A stretch of DNA of 64,000 bases from Epiperipatus broadwayi (Eukaryota; Onychophora; Udeonychophora; Euonychophora; Peripatidae). Below the pieces are notes generated by a model that was given only the letters and a program-made list of their open reading frames with translations, did no database searches and was not told where the DNA came from. Within the stretch, counting starts at the first letter, position 1. Every line of letters starts with the position of its first letter. Below are positions 50,315-62,000 of the stretch, piece by piece. The position numbers and the translations under genes are program-made. The stretch lies in assembly GCA_028023455.1 (NCBI GenBank), contig JAQFVV010006341.1, positions 498,001 to 562,000 on the forward strand, given 5' to 3'.

Positions 50315-50737
50315 ACAATTAAGTTCCAGGTATAAGAATGTTTGTATTTCAGATCTTACTTTCATTTTGTTTATCCTCTGATATACTAGATATACATTCT
50401 TATATGATTAATGCCCACAAAGGAATATTCAAACACACAACTTCAAGTCAATAAGAAATCATGACCAAAAATTGCTCTCTGTCAGATTATAGGTTTGGAA
50501 CAGGAGAAAACACAAATGCATGTCTCCTTCTCAGTCACTGGAACAATGTTTGATCCCCATCCTTTAAAACACTTCTATTTTATTAGTAACTTTATAGTAT
50601 TCATTGAATGTATATAAAAATTACTCTGTCATATTTTTTCTCCTACCACGGGTTTAAGCATTATAGAGATCGATAAAGATGCTGTTGAAAACTATAATTA
50701 ATCATAGAATTAAATTTGGATAGATACTTCACATAAA

Positions 50738-51010
50738 ACATATCATACCATTTACAACTTTCTTAAAGACTTTATCAATACTCTTTTTCAACTGTCCTGC
50801 AGTCATCATCAGAGCTACAATATTCAAATATATAATTATTTAATTAATTATATAATTATATATTTGAATATTGTAGCTCCGATGATGACTGTGGTACAGT
50901 CGAAACTGTTAGTTTTGATATAAATAAAGAGTATTGATAAAGTGTTTAAGAAAGTTGTAAATGGTATGATATGTTAAAGTAGAAATCAATACATAGGAAA
51001 AGGAAGAAGA
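50738..51010. mobile_element. Family H foldback, short form
   Basis: Inverted arms of about 115 bp (50738-50845, 50848-50974) with almost no loop, matching the outer ends of 31256-32353. The right-hand tail (GAAATCAATACATAGGAAAA) is shared with the long form. Cores lie at 50786-50812 (minus) and 50879-50906 (plus). Confidence 0.9.
50879..50906 (+). ncRNA. Hammerhead-like core, family H short form
   Basis: CCGATGA, T, stem GACTG/CAGTC closing TGGTA, then GAAAC. The stem is fully paired here, while the opposite arm (50786-50812, minus) has GACTG/CAGTT with a CAGGA loop and CTGATGA. The loop changes while the stem persists. Confidence 0.4.
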
Positions 51011-51178
51011 AGAAAAATAAATTACTTTACATAAAAATAACATTAAAAGAAAATATGCCTATATACTCAGAAAGCAGTTTTTTTTTAAAAAACAAAAATA
51101 AATAATTAATGTTTACTTGTGAATGTGATATGAAAAAAAAATAAATGTAACACATAATAAAGTATGGGGAAATAAAGT

Positions 51179-51282
51179 AGAGATAAATAATGAAATACAT
51201 CAATTAGAAATCAAACACATATCACACATTAGAGATAAATAATGAAATGCATCAATTAGAAATCAAACACATATCACACATT
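51179..51282. repeat. 2 x 52-bp tandem repeat
   Basis: AGAGATAAATAATGAAAT begins each unit (51179 and 51231). The two units differ at one position. Confidence 0.9.
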
Positions 51283-51329
51283 AGTGAAAAATTAGTGGTT
51301 AAACTAGTCAATCAATAGTAGTCTGTCCA

Positions 51330-51840
51330 ATAGACAGGTCCAGAGAGTAGTCACTACATCAGTTCATCCATTCTTCCATTCCATTCTCTTCCTTGCCCAC
51401 TTCCTCAATTCCACATAACCCCTTCCATCTCGTATGTCATCCAATAATGTCAATCTCTTCCGTCCTTTCTTTTTATTTTCACTCACCATTCCTTCCAAAA
51501 CATCTTTCATTAAATATAATCTTTTCTTAGTATATGTCCAATCCAGTTTCTCTTTCTCTCTTTGATACTTTCAATCAATCTTCTTTCCTCATTAACCCTT
51601 TTCAAAACTTCTTCATTTGTTATTTTATTCACCCAACTGATTTTTTCCATTTTTCTCCATGTCCACATCTCAAAAGCTTCCAGTCGTTTCTTAATTCTAT
51701 TACCCAATGTCCATGTCTCACAACCATACATTAATACACTCCACACATAACATTTAATTAATCTTTTCCTTAATTCTCTTTCCATAGGTCACAAAATATC
51801 TTCTTTCTTTTTACAAATGTCACCTTTGCCAATGCTATTC
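51330..51840 (-). pseudogene. C-terminal fragment of a second LINE family
   Basis: The minus-strand frame 51785-51510 carries KRLIKCYVWSVLMYGCETW, a LEAFEMWTWRKM block and RNWIGHILRKD. This is the conserved region after the RT in many non-LTR elements. After a frame break it continues with KGRKRLTLLDDIRDGRGYVE and ends near 51330. The sequence differs clearly from the RTE-like copies elsewhere here, so it is another family. Only the last part of the ORF and the 3' region are present. Confidence 0.85.
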
Positions 51841-52884
51841 TTATTTAAACTAGTACTAAGTTGAAAATAATGCTTAACGAAATGAACGACTGAAGCCCTA
51901 AAGTGAATCTTTAAAATATTTTTAAAAGACCTAGAAAAAGATCTCATGTGAGTTAGTTTGTTAAAAAAAAATATATGAATAAGATTATGAATAAAAAGAA
52001 CAGGAATAAATTTTGACAGATTTTAATCCTGTAATGGGTATTTATATATCTAATAAAATTTAATTGTTAAGAAATGCTTTCAAATTAAACAAAATATTCC
52101 TAAAAATATTAATTAGTTTATTTATATACATATACAAAATTGATACTATTGCTATCCTTGAACAATTTGCAGTAGTTATTTTTTAGTAATAATTCAATCG
52201 CGATTGGTCAAATAAGTCCAGACGGAATCTTTGTAATTCAATCACAGTATTTTTGTATATTATCATTTATCTCCTTACAATATGTAGCATTTTCATCCTT
52301 ACAATGCAGATGATTATTAAAAAATTCCTTCCTTAAGTCATTTTCTAATTTTATTTCCAAATTTACAATCTATTTGATCATTTCCTTCCATTTCCTTTTC
52401 CTGGTCTTAATTAATTGAATTACGTAGACGTCAAGGTTCAGCATTTTTATTTATAACATAAAACTTTACCATAAATAAATATATTTTAAACATATACAAA
52501 ACACTTTGGGGGTTTTATTTTTAAGTTGATTTAAAATAAACGTTCTTATTCTTTAAACCTCCAAATCGTCGCAGCAAAGTTAAACAATTCTTAAAAGAAT
52601 TGATATTAAAGAGAAATGCTTTAAGAACAGTTAAACTTCTTAAATAATACAGTATAATTTTAGGTTCTGCGTTTATAAGCTTTTCGAATATAACTTTTTA
52701 TGAACAACATATTATTTACGTTGATATCATTAAAGTGGGTAGAATGTTGGTTCTTTTTAAACAAATATAATTTAATATTTTGTCTCTATATTTATCTTTA
52801 GGTTCAGCAGTTTATTTCATCAATCAAATATCGATCACTTTATATTGTTTTCTTTAATATTGAGATATTAAAAAAGAAACATTT
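51841..52884. other. Mostly non-coding, small LINE trace
   Basis: 51935-52020 resembles 21340-21430 (a TAGAAAAAGATCTCATGT-like stretch, then TTAAAAAAAAATATATG), possibly an RTE 3' scrap on the plus strand. The rest shows nothing. Confidence 0.35.
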
Positions 52885-52985
52885 GGTTTTATCGATCGAG
52901 TTCGTAAGACTTTCGAGCGCCAGAATCGATCTCGAGTCAGATGATCTACCTACTAGCCCGAATCGCGCAGGGCTTCATATATCTA
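52885..52985 (-). repeat. CpG-rich tRNA-like SINE fragment
   Basis: About ten CpGs in 90 bp, in an otherwise CpG-poor window. On the minus strand GGGCTAGTAGGTAGATCATC resembles an A box and CGAGATCGATTCTGG a B box. The spacing of about 20 bp is shorter than in a tRNA, suggesting an internal deletion. It is not a functional tRNA, because the anticodon arm is missing. Confidence 0.4.
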
Positions 52986-53504
52986 AGATTCACAATAAGA
53001 AATTTTTTGTGTAAGTGCTGGGGGAAGGATTTAAAAGTGCAACTTTTTTACCCATTTTATATATTTGCTAATTTCTCTATATATCTATATTTACATTCAG
53101 AAGTGTATAAGTAGACACCAAATGGTACTCAAAACACGGGAAATAATTTCGTCTTTAATGATTGTTTAATAGATTATGCTATGTACGTATATATTACGTC
53201 CCCCCCCCTCTTCCCAGAAAAAAACATTTTCACATATGAAGTCTTGAATATGATCGAGTATTCACTTGGATCCTAATAGTCTTAATGATGATACAAGTCC
53301 GATGTTCTTATTTCAGGTACTTGACAGACTTACCTCTGATAAGATCATTGCCTGACAGTCTTTTGCTGATGTCCTGCTTCAGCTGTATCATATTTTGTGG
53401 CTATGGTTTCAATTTCCTCAGAATCTCTTGTATGTCATTGTCTCAGTTATTCATGAGTCGTCAGAGAGTATTTATTCCTTCTGTATCAATTTCTGTTATT
53501 GCCT
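52986..53504. other. Non-coding DNA
   Basis: A C-run lies near 53200. No gene recognised. Confidence 0.45.
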
Positions 53505-53830
53505 AGTTATGTATGTAGTGAGAGTTTTCCTTTTTCTCTCTTTTTATGGCTATCATATACCCATGCATTATCTCCTACTCTAAGTTTGCTTTTTTGACTT
53601 TGAATAAACTCATGATTGCTTAATAATAGTAATGTCAAGTTAGTTCTTAATGTTCTGTTTAGCAGCTGATGATGATATGCTATGCTCATCAAGTGCCAAT
53701 GTGTAGGCTTTGCGTTAACCTTTTTAAAGGCCTCTTTATTTGATAAGCAACTGTTTCTGCTAATCCATTAGATTCTGGATGAGATAGTGAGTTCAAATAT
53801 AATTTATCCTCTATTCTTTTATGTAACACT
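53505..53830 (-). pseudogene. Gypsy B integrase fragment (mag-like)
   Basis: The minus strand reads SHPESNGLAETVAYQIK near 53800, the integrase core block normally found as HPQSNGLAE before the catalytic Glu region. Downstream come LLNRTLRTNLTLLL and LRVGDNAWV (frame 53692-53507), the block that follows it in K02A2.6/mag-type gypsy elements. Only this part of integrase remains. It lies directly after an LTR-like repeat (53860) when read on the minus strand, so the intervening gag-RT is deleted. Confidence 0.8.
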
Positions 53831-53859
53831 AAAATTTAGCTAAAGTAACTATTGGGCTT

Positions 53860-54570
53860 TGTCTGGATTACTCATATAAACACAAATGAGTATACGTACA
53901 TTCTAATAATATATTTACTAGTAATATATAGATATAAACATACACTCTATTTCTAATATATTTACAATATTTACAGTAGCAAGCAGAGTACAGCTATCAG
54001 GTCTAATGTGTGGAAAAGGGACTATATGTGCCCTTATAAATTTCTCTGCCCACTTTCAGTTGCCTTGGCAGTAGGTATGGTGACTCTTCTGACTGTATTT
54101 GCAGCTTGCCACAAATTGATTTTGGTTCTGGCAGCTTCCCATCCTAAATGTGAACTTACTTTACTGTTTTAACCATTAGCTTAAATAGCCATAGTCTGGA
54201 GAATGATCACTATTGTTCAGGTTAGCAGGAGTTTCCCTCAACTGTGTATGGAGAACTAGGCTACTGTTGTTCAAGTTAACAGTTGTTCTCTGGAGAACAC
54301 ATGCCGTCTTTCAGGTTTAATAATCATTCTCTGCCTTACCTTCAAAAAGGTTGACTATATGTTACCAGATCCCCAACCTTAGTGGAAACATTTGGATTGA
54401 GTGGGCATCATTGTCTATTGACTGTTCTTGCCATTGGTGGTGCATTATCTTTATATATACACATTAGTTTGCAGCAATGAATGCTCAATCCTGATCCTGA
54501 TAAGAATGGAGTCTGGACTAGTCCATTATTTAAAGGCAAGGCGAGATATGACATTCCCTCCCCCTGGCTA
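53860..54570 (-). repeat. LTR-like repeat P-Q, uninterrupted copy
   Basis: P (53860-53940, from TGTCTGGATTACTCATATAA) recurs at 56548-56620. Q (53963-54570, with GTTAGCAGGAGTTTCCCT and TACCTTCAAAAAGG) recurs at 63426-63975. In the other locus P and Q are separated by gypsy element 2. I infer that P-Q is one end of the LTR of gypsy B, ending in CA on the minus strand. Confidence 0.65.
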
Positions 54571-55179
54571 AAATTAGCCCTGGAGAATGTAGTCCTGTTG
54601 GTGTGTTGGAGGACATCTTCTTTGCTTTGTTACTACTTCTGTTTAGGTGATGTTCTCAGTAGGTCTACTGTTGTCATCATTGATCCATTACAGCTGGATG
54701 ATGATTTATTACTGGTATATTGCAATGTTTTCATCTGATAAGATTTTGCTGATGGATGGTTTTGGAACTGTAGATTCATACAGCCAATTGATGTCAAATC
54801 ACTGTTGTTTGCCACTTATTTTCATCAGATGAGTCTTTGCTGATAGTTGATCACGGAACTGTAGATACATTTAACCTAAGTTAATTCTTTTGATGATGGT
54901 GTTGTTGTCCATCTGCAGTTTTAATCATCACTGTTTCAATCTCTAAGTTCAATCACTATTGTTGGAACCCATTTGATGGTGCCCTAGGTTATGTGACATA
55001 GGACGTGAGTATCTATTCACTTTTTTGCACTTATAGTTTTGCGCATTATTTTAGGGTTCAAATCTGGATATTAATTATTTATGGGTATATTTTAAATTAC
55101 TTATAGTTGTCAGATTGTTCACTTTTGTCACTGCAACCCTAAGTGACTGAACTAGTCGTGGTGTAAAAAATTGCAATAT
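54571..55179. other. Unassigned, possible rest of LTR
   Basis: Contains an internal near-duplication (CTGATGGATGGTTTTGGAACTGTAG-like words at about 54748 and, diverged, 54840). No coding is recognised. It may be the remaining LTR sequence of gypsy B. Confidence 0.35.
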
Positions 55180-56240
55180 TCACCTTATGCTACAACCAGT
55201 GATAGATATATAGCCTTTATTAGGCATTGTAATTTTTAATCTTGTCTGACCCAATAGTGTTATTTGATTGCCCTCGTAACTAGTTATTGATTTTCTGTTA
55301 GAATGGAGCTGAAATTTAGTACTCTTATTAATCATAGACTGGACCTTGTTTGACACTATAGACACTGCAGACTCTGTGTCCAGTTCCTATTGCAACCGGT
55401 ATATCATTAATAATAATTCTGTGTTTAAAAAGAGAGTCACTATTTTTCATGTTGTTTATGCAAGCAATTTGTTTGTGTTTTTTTTACTTTAAATTGCCTT
55501 TTTTGCTTTATGGAATGGATTCATCTATTCTTTCATACTACATATTATTTCATTTTAAAATAAGCAGTTCTTGTGTGACTGACAAGCTTTCAAAATGTAC
55601 ACCCAGTACAGCAGTGTGGACATTCTGTGTGTGCATGCATCGGTTCTTTACATCTGTAACAATGCTTTTAATTCATTGTTGTTGATTTATTTGAGCAATC
55701 TGCTGGATGCTTAATTGACCCAGTGTTCTGTTGAATCTTTTAAATATTATAATTCATTTTTTTCCAATGGCTTTTCTTGACTAGCTATTGATTCTACTAG
55801 TGCTCTTGAGATAGAAGTGAATTCAAAGATGATGTCAGGATCCATTAGGAGCACGAGCCTATGATTTAATATCTCGTAGACCTTCATTAAGGAAGTCATT
55901 AAAATCACATTTTAATGCTAATGAATGTATTTTAACAGCAAAATCTCTATCTTTTTTTTCCTTCCCCTTGGGCACAAAGATTGAAATGATATCTCTGCAT
56001 TATCATTAAGGGTTTAGGAGCAAAAAAGTTGGCTAGTACAGATAATGCCTTGTCATAATCTAGGTCAGCCAGTATCTCTGATGTTATTAGTGATTTTAAG
56101 ATCTCATAAGTCTGGGAATCGATTATTGACATAAGCATGGCTAATTTCAACTCAGGCCTTTTAATTTGATTGACCTGTAAATAAAAACCAATTCTTTGGA
56201 TAGGCTGGATCAAATGCTTCATTGGAGCCAACATTAGTCA
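55180..56240 (-). pseudogene. Gypsy B gag and protease (mag-like)
   Basis: The minus-strand frame 56234-55947 matches the gag capsid region of K02A2.6/mag-type gypsy elements: LAMLMSIIDSQTYEILKSL, then ALSVLANFFAPKPL and MQRYHFNLCAQGEGK. The next stretch continues FAVKIHSLALKCDFNDFLNE. A decayed zinc-knuckle area follows near 55600. Then comes the protease region ELDTESAVSIVSNKVQ near 55360, where D-T-G reads D-T-E, an inactivating change. RT is absent between here and the LTR-like repeat at 53.9-54.6 kb. Confidence 0.8.
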
Positions 56241-56547
56241 TTCTGATCATTTTCTTCTTTTTATTTCATGAGAGAGAAAAAAAATTGTTTAAATTTATGT
56301 CAGTTACCACTTGGAATGATCTTTTAATATTTATTTGATGAGCTACTGTTTGTGTAACTGTCATTGAAGACAAAATCTATCAACCCACTGGGGAAAGTTT
56401 TTGTTTTTAATCTAAGAGTAAGCACTCTCATTTGATTTTTACAATTTTATTGACATGCCAAAGTTTGTGGTCAGTTTTTAGCAATGATGACAAAATCTAG
56501 TGATCTATGCGGGCAAGATTGGGTTCTTTGACAAATCTGTTGTTTCT
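56241..56547 (-). other. Gypsy B leader (inferred)
   Basis: Lies between repeat P (56548) and the gag start, where a 5' leader would lie on the minus strand. No clear primer-binding site is seen. Confidence 0.35.
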
Positions 56548-56620
56548 AGTCTGGATTATTCATATAAACACAGATGAATATACATACATTTTAATATATT
56601 TATTAGTAATATATAGATAC
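56548..56620 (-). repeat. LTR-like repeat P, second copy
   Basis: Starts TAGTCTGGATTATTCATATA and matches 53860-53940. It stops at ATAC (56617-56620), where gypsy element 2 begins. Confidence 0.75.
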
Positions 56621-56960
56621 TATACCAGTCAATAATGTATGTCCATCCAACAAGAGCAAAAGTACCTCAAATTGAGCCATGCCTGAGATATTCAGGTCAG
56701 GAGTAATCATGGATTCTAACCTATTTGCCCATTCCTCAAATCTCTAACATGATGAACATCTCTGGTGATACAGCTGAATTTAATTCATTCCCGTCCCAGA
56801 GACACAATGGAAAAGCATGAAATCTTAAAGATGATGATGATGAACCTGCTCATATGTCTGTGCACATACATACAGTGAGTGTTGTGTTACAGACTCTGAA
56901 GAAAATTAGTATGGATGGTGAAACATAAAGCTTGATGTGATTAGATATCCACTGCTTCAT
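56621..56960 (-). repeat. Gypsy element 2, 3' LTR
   Basis: About 340 bp matching 62998-63393, including AGTAATCATG, CCAAATCTCTAACA-like and GATGATGATGAACCTGCT words. On the minus strand it starts TGAAGCAGTGG, preceded by GGGAAATA as a possible purine tract. The (TA)n tract at 56972-57020 adjoins it. Confidence 0.75.
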
Positions 56961-56966
56961 ATTTCC

Positions 56967-56971
<5 letters not shown>

Positions 56972-57020
<49 letters not shown>
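56972..57020. repeat. (TA)n microsatellite
   Basis: Uninterrupted TA dinucleotides between the 3' LTR and the integrase region of gypsy 2. Just beyond, near 57021-57070, lies a second LTR-start-like segment (minus strand GTAGGGAAGTA, then CGAGCTTCATG). Confidence 0.9.
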
Positions 57021-57022
<2 letters not shown>

Positions 57023-57269
57023 CCCCTTGGTTGGAACATGAAGCTCGATATGTTCTTTATACTTCCCTACTTAAAAAAATAATAACAAAAAATATTTAAA
57101 AACCCCTTAGTTTGAGTCTAATGTATTTTTGGTGTGCAAAAAACCTTAATAAGTGAGCGTGATTTTTTTTTTTTTGAGTGTGATTTTTCTTTCTTTTTTT
57201 GAAGAGACTGCCTTGCTATTATATCGGATTTCTAATACCAAATTTATTTATTTTTATTTTATATTTTCT

Positions 57270-58450
57270 TAAAACATTTTATTTCTACTGACTCTTTTGT
57301 ATAAGGATTACGATACTCATTTGTCAGATGGTAGTTGGTATATTTTCTTCAACTTTCTATCCATGACCTTTACTAATAGTCCTATTTTCCTGGATCCAGA
57401 GGCACATAAGGCTTTAAATGTCAACATTGTAAGTTACCTTAATCCCTTCAATCATTCTCCAACAAAAATGCATTATTCCTATATCCCTTATGGAATGTAT
57501 ATGGCCCATGATGTAATGGGAAAACTTCCTAAACTTTTTCCTGCCAGTATTGATGAGCTTGGGTGCTCTTAGCAAGACTTTATCTCCTTCCTGAAATTGA
57601 TGGCACTAGATAGGTTCCCTGCTTTTATGGATTGTTGCCATGCATGCAAATCATCTTTGAGCAGCTGCTTCCTGGTCTCTTTCTGGATCGATATGGGTTT
57701 CATCTTTAGGCAATGATATTTTGAATATGTTGGGACAGGGTTTCCCTTGGTGGAGCCTTCTTGGGGTAAACCCAATATCTCCTCAGTTTTCTCTACCCAT
57801 CGCCTGTGGTTGGTAGAACATGCAAAATAGCATTTATCTTTCTCATGACCCTTTTACATAAGCTTGACTGGGGATTCCTGATGAATGCACATTGATGATT
57901 CAGTCCCTGTTTTGCAACCCAGCTCTTCCTCTACTTAGAGGTGAAAGGTGAGCCATGGTCAGATAGAATGGCGTGAGGCTTTCCCATTTCTTGGAACTGT
58001 CATTCTTGAAGGATGTGTATCGTCCCTCTTAAATCCACTGCTCTGGCAGGTAGGCTTGTACATATTTTGAAAACCTCTCATAAGTAATGAGTAAATACTG
58101 GAACCACAGAAATTTTAGTAAGGGAACATAGTGGTCAATTGCTAATAATTCATTTGGACATGATGTGAGGATAGGGTTAGTGGTCCCTGCATATGACTTG
58201 TTTGGCATCTTGTGTTGAGCACCTATGGAGCATTTCCATAGAACTTGAAGTATATTGGAAATACCTTTCTGGCTAGTAGAACTTGTGCCTCACTGGCTCC
58301 TCATTTTTTGGGGTCTGTAGTGCCACAATGCCCTATGCCCATATTCAATGATTTGGCTCCTTAACATGCTGGGAGCTACTATCTTTCAAGGATTGTCTTG
58401 GCTTCTTGTCTTTATTTGCAGAATCCTTCCTTTAGCCTATATTGTAGATA
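57270..58450 (-). pseudogene. Gypsy 2 integrase
   Basis: On the minus strand, the MPNKSYAG zinc-finger end near 58200, then the core LLAIDHYVPLLKF and YERFSKYVQAYLP (about 58160-58060). Further blocks toward 57840 match VKGS at the catalytic-Glu region. The frame 57775-57569 covers the C-terminal part (DLHAWQQSIKAGNLSS), and the end near 57400-57320 has IGLLVKVMDRKLKKIYQ, the usual small barrel domain. Several stops are present. The gypsy 1 integrase at 15.9-16.6 kb is recognisably the same family. Confidence 0.85.
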
Positions 58451-59800
58451 TCATTGGGTGTTGAGGTCACCTTGATATACTGCCTTTAATTTTTGAATAA
58501 TCTTGTTTTACTGCAGTTTCCTTTTGCTGCCAATATTTTTTGTTTTTAAATTTTGCTTCCAAGGTTATCTCCTTAGCATGACTTTTGCAGATTGATCTGT
58601 TAGCTCAGATTTTTGTATTTTCATAGGCACTGAGTTGCAACTCAAAATATCAGCCATGATGTTTTCCTTACTGGTGCAGTATATGATACTATACTGAAAT
58701 TGTTGAAGGATCAAGCTCCATAGGATCAATTGGCCATTGGTAAGAAAGCTTTTAAATACACTTGTGGTCAGTAAAAATGATCACCTCTGAATCTAGCAGG
58801 AATTTCTTAAATTTCTGACATGCCCAGACACTGGCAAGTGTCTCTTATTCAGTGGTCCTATAATGGTCTTTTGCTCCCTTTAATGTCTGACATACTTACA
58901 CCCAGTGTTCCCCAGAATTGCCTATTTGGAATAAGACTGCACCCAAACCCCTTTGGGTGCAGTCTGTTTGCAGGGTAAAATGGACAGGTGAATTCAGGAT
59001 GATGAAGCATGAAAGCATGCAAAAAATTTGTTTTGATCGAGTGGAGCTCTTGATTGTGAATGTTGGTCCATTCCTACTCTCTGTCCTTTTTCAATAAATC
59101 AATGAGGTTACCGGTGTCACAAACAAAACCTGGATAGAATTTGTGATTGAAATTGCAGAGTCCAATGAAAAATCAGATCTGCTTACAGTTAATAGGTTTT
59201 GGAAAGTGTTCAATGGCTTTGGTTTTGTCAGGGTGTACCTTAATGCCTTGCGCATTAATAATGTGACCCAAAAAAAGATATTTCCATGATCATGAACCAA
59301 CTTTTCTCAAGGTTGATGGTGATGTTTTTGCAGGTATATTCCCAGAAAAATTGTCCAAACATTGTAAGTGTTTTTACAGGTTTCTTGAGGCAATGACAAT
59401 ATCATCCACATAGCATACCATTTGTCACTGCAGCTCTTCTGACAGTACCTTCTTTAAACACTGCATAAACCCTATGCCACCATTAATGAGTACAAATGGG
59501 ACCCTTTTAAAAACGTAGGTTTGCCCATTATATCAGAAAGCAGTACATTTCTGATCACAGAGTTCAAGGTTCATCTGCCAACAACTAGCAGTAAGGTCCA
59601 AAGTGGTAAAAATGGTGTTCCCACCAGTTGAACAAAAATTTCCTGGATGGTAGAAAGAGCACCTCTCTGGGATTGCCATGCTGTTCAAACAATGCATATC
59701 CAAGCATAGCCACAGGTGGATTGTTGTATGATGACAGGCTTTACTCAATGATGTCCCAGTCCCTCATTTGTTGGATTTGCTTATCAACTTCTTCCTTATA
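58451..59800 (-). pseudogene. Gypsy 2 reverse transcriptase and RNase H
   Basis: The frame 59748-59533 carries GNTIFTTLDLTASCWQMNLE, the RT block around the first catalytic Asp. Next come YVFKRVPF and GGIGFMQCLKK near 59500-59455. The catalytic YVDD is intact at 59401-59412. The RT thumb reads ALRYTLTKPKPLNTF (near 59240), and RNase H-type sequence follows to about 58500. A few stops and frameshifts interrupt it, but catalytic residues remain, so it is less decayed than gypsy 1. Confidence 0.88.
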
Positions 59801-62000
59801 TTAAAAGGGAATTGGATACATTTTAACCTCAGTATAAGTTTCTTTCTTGACTCTTATTCAATGAGTATAGCCTCATATTTGGCCAGGAGTATTGGAAAAC
59901 AGGCAAATTCTAATATTCTCTGCATCCTTTGGCAGCCCCTCAGTTCCATAATAGTGGATTCATAAATCTTGATGATGATCTGCATAGGATCTATAGGTGA
60001 ATTAGGCAGCTCAACTTTTTGGCCATTGGTTGCAGGGTCATCTTGAATGCTATGTGATCATCATGAATGATGCATTACTTTTGCAAGAAGTTGATAATAC
60101 CCTGGCTCTGTGTAAAAAAAATTGGATCCCAGTACCAGGTCATACAATAGTCCAGCCATGATAAGGAAAGCATGGCCAATTTTTTATTAACTACAAAATT
60201 TTCATCCACACTTGGGTAATTTTCACTTTTGATCATTCTTCCATTTGCCAAGGTGAATTTATGAGGCATGTGGAAATTGCATCATGCTGGTCTTATCTTT
60301 TAATGTGGTAATCCACTCCTTGGAATAATTGATACCTGACTTCCTGAATCCAAAAATGCCTGCATTGTGTGAGTACCTATGGTCTGACTACATTGATTGT
60401 TCGGTCACATTAGCATTTTCTTTATCTGAGGCTTCCATCTTTTTTCTGAATAATAGTTGTCCTTAGGCTGTTGTCATCTATTGTATGATTCATTGGTCTT
60501 GATTCCCTGGACTTGAATCCACTAGTGTTTGTACAGTTTTTATAGTGTCACTGTTGTTACAAAAGTCAAATTTGTACTTCCCTTGATTTTCTTTTCCAGT
60601 AATTTGTTTTTTTACTTCAGGGAATTCTGGCACTTCAAGTTTTGGGGCCAGATTCCCCTAATCTATGAAGATCAGAATATTTGTCATACCATCAACCATG
60701 GAAATTTGATTACCCAGCATCATTCTTTGAATCCATGGGAGCATATTGTGTCTGATGATCCAGATAATCTGATAGTCTGAAAATGCGAAGGCAGTGAGTG
60801 ATCTAAATATTGCAACTTGAGGGAGGAAAAAATGACTGTGAGTTTCTTGGTGACTATTCTTGTATTTTTCTGTTGTCAGACTATGCAGGATGTCCTCATA
60901 GCACTTTTCATTCCAGTAATGTTGGAAAACACAGTTGCCTTGTATGCTTTAAATGTGGCTGGTTTGTCATGGACTGATCACAACCAATTCTTGGCTGTAG
61001 ATTTTAAATAATAGCTAGCTTGGCCACTTGTTCAGTATTGCTTGCTTGATGGAAGAAAAATAATTTCTGCAACATTTCCAGGTGTTTCAATGGATTCCCT
61101 TCAGGTTCACCCTAAAACTTGTATTTGCACAAAGCATGAGATGTGATGATGAGTGCAAACTACAGGTTCTACTTTTTTTGAACATTGTACTGTCATGATT
61201 AGTACTGATAATTGTTTCTTGTGGCTTTTCATTTTCTTTTGTTTCATCATTTAAGTGATCTAGTTCCTGGTCCAGTTTCAGGTCACTTTTCTTATGTCAG
61301 TTTCTACACTTATGATGGGTGTTAGCTGATTCACTTCCTGTCTTAACTTTTTTACTGTTTCTATACTCTCATTCTGGAGTATGATCATCTTTTCTTCCCA
61401 GTCTCTTAGGTATCTTTTTTATCTTCTGCAAGAAATTAATTTCTTCGGATGACCTGTCTGGGCTGATTTCAGGAGACTTTCTCTCTTGGCTGATTTCAGG
61501 TACTGGTTCATTTTGTTCTTCAGTGTTCCACTGTATTTGGTGCCTTACGATAATCTTGGTTGTTCCAATTTCTTTTTAATTGGTCTACATCTTTTCTCAA
61601 TATTTCTTCTCTGGGACTCTCTGGTTCCTTTCTCTTGGTCTCTGTTATACATCATCTCTTGCATGAGCTGGTAGATACCCTATTGTCCACTCAGGTTAGT
61701 ATTGGATGATTCTTGCTTTTACTTCCCAGTTGTACAATAATTTAGCTGGCTCTCTGAAATTTATCTCTGAGCTGTAAGGTTCCACTGGGTTGGATATTCT
61801 AGATGCTGGTTGTTTATCTTGTCTTCTATTCTCTTGTTCTCTCCTGCACTTTCTTCTTCACCAATCATCATTTCCTTTTCTCTTTTGAAATATAATCAAT
61901 TTTAAACATATCTGTGAAATATGGTTAGTACTTTGACAAACTTTTCTTATTTTATAGAAGATACATACTTTTCTCCCTCCTCTCTTCAACTGTTTGCCAT
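59801..62000 (-). pseudogene. Gypsy 2 gag and protease
   Basis: The protease active site on the minus strand reads AFLDSGSQVSIIP at about 60360-60325, with catalytic Asp kept (DSG at 60342-60350). Downstream the frame 60269-60075 (HKFTLANGRMIKSE, then MLSLSWLDYCMTWYWD) covers the rest of protease and the linker to RT. Upstream, a gag-like QASYYLKSTAKNWL lies near 61010 and a region rich in Ser, Glu and Lys extends to about 61900. No clear Cys-His knuckle is seen. Stops are frequent in gag. Confidence 0.75.

Noticed and set aside
57297-57572. 91-codon plus-strand frame
   Set aside because: Antisense to the gypsy 2 integrase C-terminal domain.
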